Of a DNA stretch of 13,871 nucleotides, positions 1-5,875 are shown in pieces. The position numbers and the translations under genes were made by a program. Below the pieces are notes generated by a model, which was not told the origin of the DNA, did no database searches, and worked only from the letters and a program-made list of their open reading frames with translations. How positions within the stretch are numbered: position 1 is the first letter of the stretch; each line of letters starts with the position of its first letter. The DNA is from an uncultured Nocardioides sp. (GTDB lineage Bacteria > Actinomycetota > Actinomycetes > Propionibacteriales > Nocardioidaceae): contig NZ_CAMPGZ010000110.1 in NCBI RefSeq assembly GCF_946885725.1, positions 1-13,871 on the forward strand. The letters are read 5' to 3'.

Positions 1-150
1 CGTGAGGCCGCCCCGGTGGCCGACGCGAAGGGCCCGAAGAAGTCGCGTGAGGCCGCCCCGGTGGCCGACGCCAAGGGTCCCAAGAAGTCGCGTGAGGCCA
101 CTCCGGTGACCGACGCGAAGGGTCCGAAGAAGTCCCGCGAGGCCGCGCCC
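1..150 (+). repeat. 45-bp in-frame tandem repeat, 3 full units plus a partial unit
   Basis: Units lie at 1-45, 46-90 and 91-135, with a truncated fourth unit from 136. The period of 45 bp keeps the reading frame. The first unit begins exactly at the window edge, so the array probably continues leftwards and the copy number is unknown. Differences between units 1 and 2 are synonymous. Confidence 0.9.
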
Positions 151-159
151 CGGAGCTGA
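1..159 (+). CDS. 3' end of a gene with a tandem-repeat Lys/Ala/Pro-rich C-terminal tail (partial)
   Basis: The window opens inside a reading frame that ends at TGA 157-159. The 52 visible residues are three copies of a 15-residue unit, REAAPVADAKGPKKS, followed by a short fourth start (REAAPRS). Copies 1 and 2 encode the same residues and differ only at silent third positions; copy 3 has two Ala-to-Thr changes. Frame-keeping repeats with mainly silent differences support real translation. The tail is basic, Pro-containing and probably disordered, like C-terminal tails of some actinobacterial DNA- or RNA-binding proteins, but acidic residues in each unit lower the net charge. The functional domain lies upstream of the window, so I cannot name the protein. 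A hairpin terminator follows 47 bp after the stop. Confidence 0.75.
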   Translation, partial: REAAPVADAKGPKKSREAAPVADAKGPKKSREATPVTDAKGPKKSREAAPRS

Positions 160-206
160 TGCCGGGACGCGTGGACCCCGATCTGAATCTCGGGTCCGCA
201 GCTGCA

Positions 207-242
207 GACGAGGCCCCCACGCTCCGGTGTGGGGGCCTCGTC
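207..242 (+). terminator. Strong hairpin terminator after the repeat-tailed gene
   Basis: A perfect 14-bp inverted repeat (207-220 with 229-242) closes on 221-228. Inside, C222-G227 can also pair, leaving TCCG, a UNCG-type stable tetraloop. The stem is very GC-rich and is not followed by a T-run, which is common for actinobacterial terminators. It ends 36 bp before the ThrE start, so it separates the two genes. Confidence 0.75.
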
Positions 243-277
243 GCGTCCGGGACGGGTGTTGCCACACTTGTCCCGCA

Positions 278-1606
278 ATGGATGACCGCACCGACACCTA
301 CAAGACTCTCGATCTCGCCCTGCGCATCGGCGAGATGCTGCTCTCGTCGGGTGCCGGGGCCGCGGACGTGAACGCGACGATGTCGTCGGTCGCGCACGCC
401 TGCGGCATCCGCAACGTCGAGGTCGACGTCACGTTCACCAACCTCACGCTCAGCCACCAGCCCGGTCCCGACGAGCCCGCACTCGTGCAGGTGCGGCACG
501 TGCGGCACCGCGACATCGACTACGAGGACCTCACCGTCGTCGACCACCTGGTGCGCGACCTGATCCGCGGCGACATCGACCGCGACGAGGCGCGCGCCCG
601 GCTGGCCAAGGTGGTCTCCTCCGGGCACCGGCTGCCGCGCTGGGCGGTGACACTCGGGTACGGCGTGATGGGCGCCGGCGTCGCGATGCTGCTCGGCGGC
701 AACCTGACGGTGATCGCCATCGCGACGGTGGCGGCGACGTCGATCGACCTGCTCACCCGGATGATGTCCCGCCGGCGGCTGCCGTTCTTCTACCAGCAGG
801 TGGCCGGCGGCCTGTTCGCCACGCTGCTCGCGGTCGCGACCGCGGCGGCGGGTCTCGACGTGGACCCGTCGCTCGTGGTCTCGGCCAGCATCGTCATGCT
901 GCTCGCCGGCATCGGCTTCATGGGCGCGATCCAGGACGCCCTCACCGGCTTCCCGCTCACTGCCGGGGCGCGCATCCTCGAGGCCATCCTGGCCACGGCC
1001 GGCATCATCGCCGGCGTCAGCGGCGGCCTGACCGTGGGCCGGATGCTGGGCGTCAACCTGGGTCGGCTCGACCCGGGCGTGGCCACGCTGACCCAGGCCA
1101 CGCTGGTGATCATCGGTGCCGCGATCTGTGCCGGCGCCTTCGCGTTCGCCTGCTACGCGCCGCTGCGGTCGCTGCTCCCGATCGCGGTCATCGCCGGTGT
1201 CGCGACGCTGGTGTTCCAGCTCGGTGACACGCACGGCCTGGGCCGGGCGTGGTCGGCGGCGATGGCGGCGATCCTCATCGGCGTGGTGTCCTACTCGGTC
1301 GCGGGGCGGATCCGGGTACCACCGCTCGTCGTGGTCGTGCCGGCCATCGTCCCGATGCTGCCCGGTCTGTCGATCTACCGCGGGTTGTCGCTGCTCGCCG
1401 AGGGCGGCAACGGCCTGCTGTCGCTGATCACTGCCGCCGGCATCGCCATCGCGCTCGCCTCGGGAGTCTTCCTGGGTGAGTACCTCGCGCAGCCGCTGCG
1501 CCGGGAGGCCCGGCGGCTCGAGCAGCGGCTGTCCGGGCCGCGCCTGGTCGGGCCGGTCCGTGCGCGGGCGGTCAGGAAGAAGCGGCAGCAGCAGCCAGCC
1601 GACTGA
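278..1606 (+). CDS. Fused threonine/serine exporter, ThrE family
   Basis: The 442-residue inner-membrane protein resembles the fused ThrE form: an N-terminal soluble part and five helices (ThrE/DUF1212, about residues 8-250) joined to a second five-helix half (ThrE_2/DUF3815, about 270-405). About ten hydrophobic segments are visible, near residues 122-139, 143-160, 173-191, 199-217, 235-250, 274-292, 298-315, 325-343, 347-362 and 382-400. Conserved-looking pieces are SSGAGAADV near the N-terminus and PAIVPMLPGLSIYRGL (355-370). Known relatives export threonine and serine, probably driven by the proton gradient; the substrate here is inferred. The ATG at 278 is preferred because the upstream GTG at 227 lies in the terminator loop and adds 17 residues unlike the family. 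No clear ribosome site precedes ATG 278. The C-terminus is a basic tail that overlaps the convergent DUF402 gene. Confidence 0.87.
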   Translation: MDDRTDTYKTLDLALRIGEMLLSSGAGAADVNATMSSVAHACGIRNVEVDVTFTNLTLSHQPGPDEPALVQVRHVRHRDIDYEDLTVVDHLVRDLIRGDIDRDEARARLAKVVSSGHRLPRWAVTLGYGVMGAGVAMLLGGNLTVIAIATVAATSIDLLTRMMSRRRLPFFYQQVAGGLFATLLAVATAAAGLDVDPSLVVSASIVMLLAGIGFMGAIQDALTGFPLTAGARILEAILATAGIIAGVSGGLTVGRMLGVNLGRLDPGVATLTQATLVIIGAAICAGAFAFACYAPLRSLLPIAVIAGVATLVFQLGDTHGLGRAWSAAMAAILIGVVSYSVAGRIRVPPLVVVVPAIVPMLPGLSIYRGLSLLAEGGNGLLSLITAAGIAIALASGVFLGEYLAQPLRREARRLEQRLSGPRLVGPVRARAVRKKRQQQPAD

Positions 1607-2147
1607 GCCAGCCCCGGCCGAGCTCGGGGTCGAACGCGCCTGTGCCCGCGCGGACGGCGGTGTGCACGCGGTCCAGCGACGCGGTGGCGAGGGCGACCAC
1701 CTCGACCGGGTAGCCGTAGCGCACCCGGTGGTCGGCGAACTCGTCCTCGTCATCGACCCAGACCCGGCCGCTGCGTCCGCGCACCACGTCGAGGTCCAGG
1801 TCGACCGCGGTCAGCACCTCGACGGTGCGGTCACCGGTCCCGTCAGCGGTCCCGTCAGCGATCCACTGGGGCACGGTCGTGATGTCGACGTACAGCTCGA
1901 CGGGATCGGCCGGACCCTCGTGATGCCGGTCGTAGAAGGTCGCGACGAACGGCTCGTCCCGCGGCACCAGCGTGACGAACGCCGAGTCCGCCACGAACTC
2001 CGCGCCAGGGCGAGCGAGATGAGTGCCCGCAGGCGCGCCGACCCAGTGGCCGTACGCGTCGCTGCCGAGCCGGCGTGCGTCGAACTCCCAGTGCGGCCGG
2101 TCGCCCCACTTGCGGAACACCATCCGCACCGGAGCGCCTGCCGTCAT
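1572..2147 (-). CDS. DUF402 domain protein (nucleotide phosphatase / FomD-like fold)
   Basis: The 191-residue protein matches the DUF402 pattern: an N-terminal MVFRKWGDRPHWEFDA segment, YVDI at 86-89, DLDLDVV at 116-122 and DDEDEF at 132-137. These Asp/Glu clusters bind the metal in characterised relatives, which include staphylococcal nucleoside tri/diphosphatase and FomD of fosfomycin synthesis. A divalent-metal phosphoester hydrolase is therefore likely, but the substrate is unknown. ATG 2147 is chosen because it follows the dehydrogenase stop by 5 bp; ATG at 2123 is a shorter alternative, and neither has a strong ribosome site. It is the last gene of the monooxygenase operon and may be translated by coupling. 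DUF402 genes occur in many contexts, so its presence here may not mean a shared pathway. Confidence 0.8.
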   Translation of the reverse strand: MTAGAPVRMVFRKWGDRPHWEFDARRLGSDAYGHWVGAPAGTHLARPGAEFVADSAFVTLVPRDEPFVATFYDRHHEGPADPVELYVDITTVPQWIADGTADGTGDRTVEVLTAVDLDLDVVRGRSGRVWVDDEDEFADHRVRYGYPVEVVALATASLDRVHTAVRAGTGAFDPELGRGWLSRLAAAAASS

Positions 2148-2152
2148 GCGGC

Positions 2153-2977
2153 TCAGGGTGCCATGCGACGGGCTGCCCGGGCGACGACGCGCTGGTAGCG
2201 CGGGCCGACGACCCGGACGAAGGCGTCGAGCAGCTTGGCGTCCGCGCCGACCACGACGCGGGGCTTGCCGGCCAGCACGCCCTCGACGATCACGTGCGCC
2301 GCGCGCTCGGGAGTCATCCGGGCCAGGCGCGTGTCGAAGTGCTTCGCGACCTCGGCCTGGTCGTGGGAGCGGGTCACCCGCGCGCTGCGGGCGATGCCGG
2401 TGCGGATGCCGCCGGGGTGCACGCAGGTCACGCCGACCGGGTGGCCGGCGATCAGCATCTCCGTGCGCAGCGCCTCGGTGAAGCCGCGGACGGCGAACTT
2501 CGCCGCGTTGTACGCCGTCTGCCCCGGCATGCCCATCAGGCCGAACAGGCTCGAGACGTTGACGACGTGGCCGTCGCCGGAGGCGATGAGGTGAGGGAGG
2601 AACTCCTTGGTGCCGTGCACGACGCCCCAGAAGTCGACGTCCATCACCCACTCGAAGTCGGCGTAGTCGACCTCCTCGAAGTCGCCGTGCAGCGCGACGC
2701 CGGCGTTGTTGACCACGACGTTCACGCGCCCGTGCTCGGCGACCACCGCGGCGGCGAGGTCGCGGACCGCGGCACGGTCGCGCACGTCGACCTTGTCGGC
2801 GCGCGGGTCCTGTCCGGTCAGCTCGCGGACGAGCCGGGCGGTCTCGACCAGGCCGACCTCGTCCCAGTCGCTGACCGCGAGGATGCCGCCGCGCCGGGCT
2901 ACGTCCAGGGCGAGCGCCCGGCCGATACCCGAGCCGGCGCCGGTGACGACGACGACCTTGCCGTCGAGGGTCTTCAC
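2153..2977 (-). CDS. Classical short-chain dehydrogenase/reductase (SDR)
   Basis: The 274-residue cytosolic oxidoreductase has the full classical SDR plan: TGAGSGIG nucleotide-binding motif (12-19), NNAG (90-93), Ser143, and Tyr156/Lys160 in YNAAK. Asp37 at the end of the second strand suggests NAD(H) rather than NADP(H). The place where the fourth catalytic residue, Asn, usually sits (VNxxG) reads VDFWG, with Asp115. It starts with GTG at 2977, which overlaps the monooxygenase stop as GTGA, with an AGAGGA ribosome site 8 bp upstream, so the two proteins are probably made in coupled amounts. It resembles SDRs that accompany flavin monooxygenases in mycobacteria and related genera. It likely interconverts an alcohol and ketone that the monooxygenase also handles; the substrate is unknown. 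Confidence 0.9.
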   Translation of the reverse strand: MKTLDGKVVVVTGAGSGIGRALALDVARRGGILAVSDWDEVGLVETARLVRELTGQDPRADKVDVRDRAAVRDLAAAVVAEHGRVNVVVNNAGVALHGDFEEVDYADFEWVMDVDFWGVVHGTKEFLPHLIASGDGHVVNVSSLFGLMGMPGQTAYNAAKFAVRGFTEALRTEMLIAGHPVGVTCVHPGGIRTGIARSARVTRSHDQAEVAKHFDTRLARMTPERAAHVIVEGVLAGKPRVVVGADAKLLDAFVRVVGPRYQRVVARAARRMAP

Positions 2978-4491
2978 GATGCGGTCCTCTCGGCCACCGG
3001 CTGCGGCGCCTCGGTGGCGGTGGTGGTCTGGTAGCGCTCGACGTCGAACCGGGCGAGCTGCCGCTTGAGCGTGATCGTGGTGCGTGGCCACAGCGTGGTG
3101 TTGCGGCCCTCGGAGTCGAGGTACCAGCTGGCGCATCCGCCGGTGTTCCACACCGTCTTGCTCAGCCGCCGCTGCAGCGCGGCGTTCCAGTGCCGCTGCA
3201 CGTCGGGCCGCGGCTGCACGGTGGCCAGCCGCTCCTGGTCCATCCGGCGCAGCGCGTCGAGGATGTAGGCGATCTGGCACTCGATCACGAACACCATGCT
3301 CGAGTGGCCGAGGCCGGTGTTGGGTCCGACGATCTGGAACAGGTTGGGGAAGCCGTGGAACGTCGTGCCCTTGTAGGCCTGCATCCCCTCGCGCGCCCAC
3401 ACGTCGGCGAGCGACCGGCCGACGGCGCCGACGACGTGCTGAGCGATCGGCGGCTCGGTGGTGTGGAACCCGGTCGCGACGATGATCGCGTCGACCTCGC
3501 GCTCGACGCCGTCGGCGGTGACGACCGCGTGACCGCTGACCTTGGCGATCGGGTCGGTGACCAGGTCGACGTGGTCCTGTGCCAGCGCGGGGTAGTAGTC
3601 GTTGGAGATCAGGATCCGCTTGCAGCCGATCTCGAAGTGCGGCGTGAGCTTCTCGCGCAGCTCGGGGTCCTTGATCGCCTTGTGCAGGTTGGCCATCGCC
3701 GCCTTGCGCGCCGGCGCGGCCAGGCTCGGCTTCCAGGTGAACGCCGGCACGAACAGCTCACGCGCGAGGTAGATGGCGCCACGGTGCAGCCGCTGCAGAC
3801 CGGGCAGCAGGCGGAACGCCGTCCGCTCGACCTTCGTGTAGGCGCGGTCGCGGCGGGGGATCACCCACGGCGCGGTGCGCTGGTAGACGTCGAGATGGGC
3901 GACCTTCGGCGCGATCTCCGGGATCACCTGGATCGCGGATGCGCCGGTGCCGATCACCGCGACGCGCTTGCCGGTCAGGTCGACGTCGTGGTTCCAGCGG
4001 GCGGTGTGGAACACCTCGCCCGCGAAGCCGTCGAGCCCCTCGATGTCGGGCATCTTCGGCTCGGAGAGACCGCCGGACGCAGCCACCAGGACGTCCGCGG
4101 TGACGGCGCCGGCGGTCGTCGTCACCCGCCAGTGCTTCGCGTCCGCGTCCCAGCGCGCGTCCTGCACCGTCGTACCGAAGCGGAAGCGGTCGAGCACCCC
4201 GGCGTCCTCGGCGACCCGGCGCAGGTAGGCCTGGATCTCCGGCTGCGGGGAGAACGACCGCGACCAGTCCGGGTTGAGCGCGAAGGAGAAGGAGTAGAGC
4301 TGGCTCGGCACGTCGCAGGCGGCACCGGGGTAGGTGTTGTCGCGCCAGGTGCCGCCGACCTCGTGGCCCTTGTCGACGACGAGGAAGTCCGTCCGTCCGG
4401 CCTGCTGCAGTCGCACGGCCATCCCGAGACCACCGAAGCCGGCGCCGATGACGAGCAGGCGCACGTGCGACGGAAGGGGTGCGGTTGTCAT
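2974..4491 (-). CDS. Flavin-containing monooxygenase, Baeyer-Villiger type
   Basis: This 505-residue class B flavoprotein monooxygenase has an FAD Rossmann motif GAGFGG (16-21), the conserved GGTW and YPGAACDVPS block (46-63), the fingerprint FAGEVFHTARW (156-166) and an NADPH Rossmann motif GTGASA (181-186). The C-terminal part carries a WYLDSEGRNTTLWP segment usual in this family. Such enzymes use NADPH and oxygen to turn ketones into esters or lactones, or to oxidise S or N atoms. The residue after the fingerprint Trp is Asn rather than the textbook Pro or Asp. ATG 4491 has a GGAG site 5 bp upstream; the ATG at 4521 would put the start inside the operator. It is the first gene of an operon with the SDR and the DUF402 gene and faces a TetR regulator across 73 bp. 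The substrate cannot be read from sequence. Confidence 0.92.
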   Translation of the reverse strand: MTTAPLPSHVRLLVIGAGFGGLGMAVRLQQAGRTDFLVVDKGHEVGGTWRDNTYPGAACDVPSQLYSFSFALNPDWSRSFSPQPEIQAYLRRVAEDAGVLDRFRFGTTVQDARWDADAKHWRVTTTAGAVTADVLVAASGGLSEPKMPDIEGLDGFAGEVFHTARWNHDVDLTGKRVAVIGTGASAIQVIPEIAPKVAHLDVYQRTAPWVIPRRDRAYTKVERTAFRLLPGLQRLHRGAIYLARELFVPAFTWKPSLAAPARKAAMANLHKAIKDPELREKLTPHFEIGCKRILISNDYYPALAQDHVDLVTDPIAKVSGHAVVTADGVEREVDAIIVATGFHTTEPPIAQHVVGAVGRSLADVWAREGMQAYKGTTFHGFPNLFQIVGPNTGLGHSSMVFVIECQIAYILDALRRMDQERLATVQPRPDVQRHWNAALQRRLSKTVWNTGGCASWYLDSEGRNTTLWPRTTITLKRQLARFDVERYQTTTATEAPQPVAERTAS

Positions 4492-4498
4492 GTGCTCC

Positions 4499-4528
4499 AA
4501 CGTACCGACGGTATTGAACAAACGTCAA
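4499..4528 (-). promoter_or_regulatory. Candidate promoter of the monooxygenase operon
   Basis: On the minus strand, TTGACG (4523-4528) and TACGTT (4499-4504) are 18 bp apart and fit -35 and TAnnnT -10 elements. Transcription would begin at or within a few bases of the ATG at 4491, giving a very short leader. The -35 box lies inside the left palindrome, so a bound regulator would block polymerase. This was found by eye and has not been tested. Confidence 0.4.
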
Positions 4529-4530
4529 TA
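4512..4530. promoter_or_regulatory. Palindromic operator candidate 1 (TATTGA-N7-TCAATA)
   Basis: Perfect 6-bp arms, TATTGA at 4512-4517 and TCAATA at 4525-4530, are separated by 7 bp. The site lies in the gap between the divergent TetR and monooxygenase genes and covers the candidate -35 box of the latter. It shares the core TTGA-N7-TCA with the second palindrome 23 bp away, as expected for a dimeric TetR-type repressor. Confidence 0.55.
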
Positions 4531-4533
4531 GCG

Positions 4534-4554
4534 CTGTTGAAAGTCGTTCAGTAG
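4534..4554. promoter_or_regulatory. Palindromic operator candidate 2 (CTnnTGAA / TTCAnnAG)
   Basis: A 21-bp imperfect palindrome has arms CTGTTGAA and TTCAGTAG around 5 bp; 14 of its 20 paired positions are symmetric. It ends 10 bp before the preferred TetR start and touches TAGGAT (4552-4557), a possible -10 box of the regulator gene. Binding here would give autorepression. The core is spaced 23 bp from that of palindrome 1. Confidence 0.55.
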
Positions 4555-4564
4555 GATGCCGGGC

Positions 4565-5206
4565 ATGACGACGCGGGTGCGGATGACCCCGGACGAGCGC
4601 CGCGAGCAGCTTCTCGCGCACGGCGTCCGGCTGCTGTCGACGCACTCGCTCGACGAGCTCTCGATCGACATGCTCGCCGAGGAGGCGGGCATCTCGCGCG
4701 GGCTGCTGTACCACTACTTCGGCAACAAGCAGGACTTCCACCGCGCGGTCGTGCGCAAGGCGGCCGACGACCTGATCGCGGTGACCGCGCCGCCGGCCGA
4801 GGGCGAGCCGCTGGAGCGGCTGGCCGCGTCGCTGGAGGCGTACGTCGACTACGTGGTCGCCAACTACGAGGGCTACTCCTCGCTGGTGCGCGGCTCGGCG
4901 GGTGGCAACGAGGACCTGCGCCGCATCTACGAGGAGGCGCGCGGCGCGCTGACCGACCGGATCTTCGTCGCCGCCGGCGCGGCGGGTGATGCGGCGGGTG
5001 ATATCGGGGAGGTCGACCCGGTGCTCGGTGTCCGGCTCGTCGACACCCCGGCGACGCGGCTGATGGTGCGGGGCTGGTCGGCGATGGTCGAGGACGTCGT
5101 GCTGGCCTGGGTGCGCGACCCTGGCGGCGTGGCCAAGTCCGACCTGCTGCTCATGCTCGCCGCCGCGCTGCCGGGCGCGCTGTCCGGCGTACCGACGCAC
5201 GACTGA
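4565..5206 (+). CDS. TetR-family transcriptional regulator
   Basis: The 213-residue regulator begins with a TetR DNA-binding domain: the helix-turn-helix spans about residues 33-52 (SIDMLAEEAGISRGLLYHYF), followed by the usual GNK at 53-55. The remaining helical part is the ligand and dimer domain and is too variable to predict a ligand. The ATG at 4565 is preferred over the in-frame ATG at 4556 because AGGA (4553-4556) sits 8 bp before it; TAGGAT there could instead be a -10 box of a leaderless transcript. It lies head to head with the monooxygenase operon over a gap with two palindromes. By analogy with EthR/EthA it probably represses that operon and itself, with release by a substrate-like molecule. 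The pairing is strong; the ligand is unknown. Confidence 0.9.
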   Translation: MTTRVRMTPDERREQLLAHGVRLLSTHSLDELSIDMLAEEAGISRGLLYHYFGNKQDFHRAVVRKAADDLIAVTAPPAEGEPLERLAASLEAYVDYVVANYEGYSSLVRGSAGGNEDLRRIYEEARGALTDRIFVAAGAAGDAAGDIGEVDPVLGVRLVDTPATRLMVRGWSAMVEDVVLAWVRDPGGVAKSDLLLMLAAALPGALSGVPTHD

Positions 5207-5227
5207 CGACAGCTTCGGTCACGAAGA

Positions 5228-5273
5228 AACGGCTGGAGCTCCCGGCCCGGTGAGGACGGGAGCTCCAGCCGTT
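5228..5273. terminator. Bidirectional hairpin terminator
   Basis: A perfect 17-bp inverted repeat (5228-5244 with 5257-5273) surrounds a 12-base loop. It begins 22 bp after the TetR stop and lies 48 bp past the stop of the leftward small membrane gene, so it can end transcription from both sides of this convergent pair. On the plus strand it is followed by TTGTCTTGC rather than a T-run. Confidence 0.8.
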
Positions 5274-5320
5274 GTCTTGCAGTGTGCTCGTCGGCTCTCG
5301 GCCGATAAGCGTGTCGTACG

Positions 5321-5464
5321 TCAGGTGAAGATGCTGACGCCGCCCGGGCCGACCAGGAGGCCGAGCACGATGAGCACGATGCCCATCAGCACGCCCCCGC
5401 GAACCAGGGTGATGATGCCGTAGATCACGAGAGCGACGGCGATGAGCCAGAGGATGAATGTCAT
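5321..5464 (-). CDS. Small hydrophobic membrane protein with C-terminal GPGG motif
   Basis: The 47-residue protein consists of two hydrophobic segments (about residues 3-17 and 22-38) separated by a short RGG turn and ends in GPGGVSIFT. Short actinobacterial membrane proteins ending in a GPGGxSxF-like motif are recurrent, but I know of no established role. ATG 5464 is preferred to the one at 5521 because a strong AAGGGAG site lies about 7 bp upstream and because the longer form would add a polar, non-conserved stretch from within the inverted repeat. It stands downstream of the HesB-like gene in the same direction but is separated from it by that repeat, so it may have its own promoter. A structural or stress-related membrane role is only a guess. 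Confidence 0.72.
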   Translation of the reverse strand: MTFILWLIAVALVIYGIITLVRGGVLMGIVLIVLGLLVGPGGVSIFT

Positions 5465-5519
5465 GGTGTTCTCCCTTCCGGACTGTGTGTGCCCGGACGC
5501 CTCATCGCCCAAACGTGAC

Positions 5520-5577
5520 AACGATTCGTCTGCGACTTACGGGGTGATTTGCGGAGGCGAGTCGCAGACGAATCGTT
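5520..5577. repeat. Perfect 18-bp inverted repeat between two small leftward genes
   Basis: Arms 5520-5537 and 5560-5577 are perfect reverse complements around a 22-base loop. The stem is less GC-rich than the surroundings. It begins 16 bp beyond the stop of the HesB-like gene in that gene's direction, so a terminator is the simplest reading. No T-run follows on either strand. Its length and large loop would also fit a dispersed palindromic element, or a leader structure for the next gene, whose start is 55 bp away. Confidence 0.7.
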
Positions 5578-5593
5578 ACGGAAGCGCGCTCGG

Positions 5594-5875
5594 TCAGGCC
5601 TGCGGGGCGATGGTGAACTGGACGCCGCCGCCGTCGTCGACCTGGGCGTCGAGGATCTTGTCGTCGAGGGTCTCGGCGGCGATCTCCTCGAGGAAGACGC
5701 GAGCACCGGCCTCCTCGACGACCTGGTCGCCGGGCTGCGGAGCCTCGCTCGGGATGACGTGCAGGGCCGGGGAGTCCGGCGCGTCCTGGCTGATGCGGAG
5801 CCCGCCTTGGTCGGCCCCGGTCTGGTCGAGCAGAGTCTTCACGACAGTGCTGGCGTTCTCGGTCAGGGTGAGCAC
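5594..5875 (-). CDS. HesB/IscA-like protein lacking cysteines
   Basis: The 93-residue protein resembles the small actinobacterial proteins usually annotated as HesB-like or Fe-S cluster assembly: MLTLTENAS at the start, GGLRIS (24-29), a VVEEAGARVFLE segment (52-63) and a glycine-rich end at DGGGVQF. In IscA-type carriers, three cysteines hold iron or the cluster (one near mid-protein and a CGC near the end). Here there is no cysteine at all, and DGGG stands where CGC would be expected. It therefore has the fold but probably not the carrier activity. GTG 5875 is chosen because AAGGAG lies 8 bp upstream; the longer 141-residue frame has no support in its first 48 residues. It is probably monocistronic, with the inverted repeat behind it. 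Confidence 0.78.
   Translation of the reverse strand: MLTLTENASTVVKTLLDQTGADQGGLRISQDAPDSPALHVIPSEAPQPGDQVVEEAGARVFLEEIAAETLDDKILDAQVDDGGGVQFTIAPQA

Noticed and set aside
1..150. The 45-bp repeats as a CRISPR array or origin iterons
   Set aside because: The repeats are contiguous without spacers, keep a reading frame and end in a stop codon, so they are coding repeats.
1837..1860. 12-bp direct tandem duplication inside the DUF402 gene
   Set aside because: It only encodes a repeated short turn (ADGT) in a loop region and looks like simple slippage with no further structure.
3190..4554. A 454-codon open frame on the plus strand opposite the monooxygenase
   Set aside because: It mirrors the monooxygenase, shows no domain, and would cross the operator region; it is a GC-driven shadow.
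3758..5200. A 480-codon minus-strand frame crossing the TetR gene and the monooxygenase start
   Set aside because: It runs through two well-supported genes and the regulatory gap and has low-complexity Arg-rich composition.
4565..5206. Naming the regulator ethR and the monooxygenase ethA
   Set aside because: The head-to-head arrangement and gap length resemble ethR/ethA, but the sequences I can recall differ clearly in both proteins, so only an analogy is claimed.
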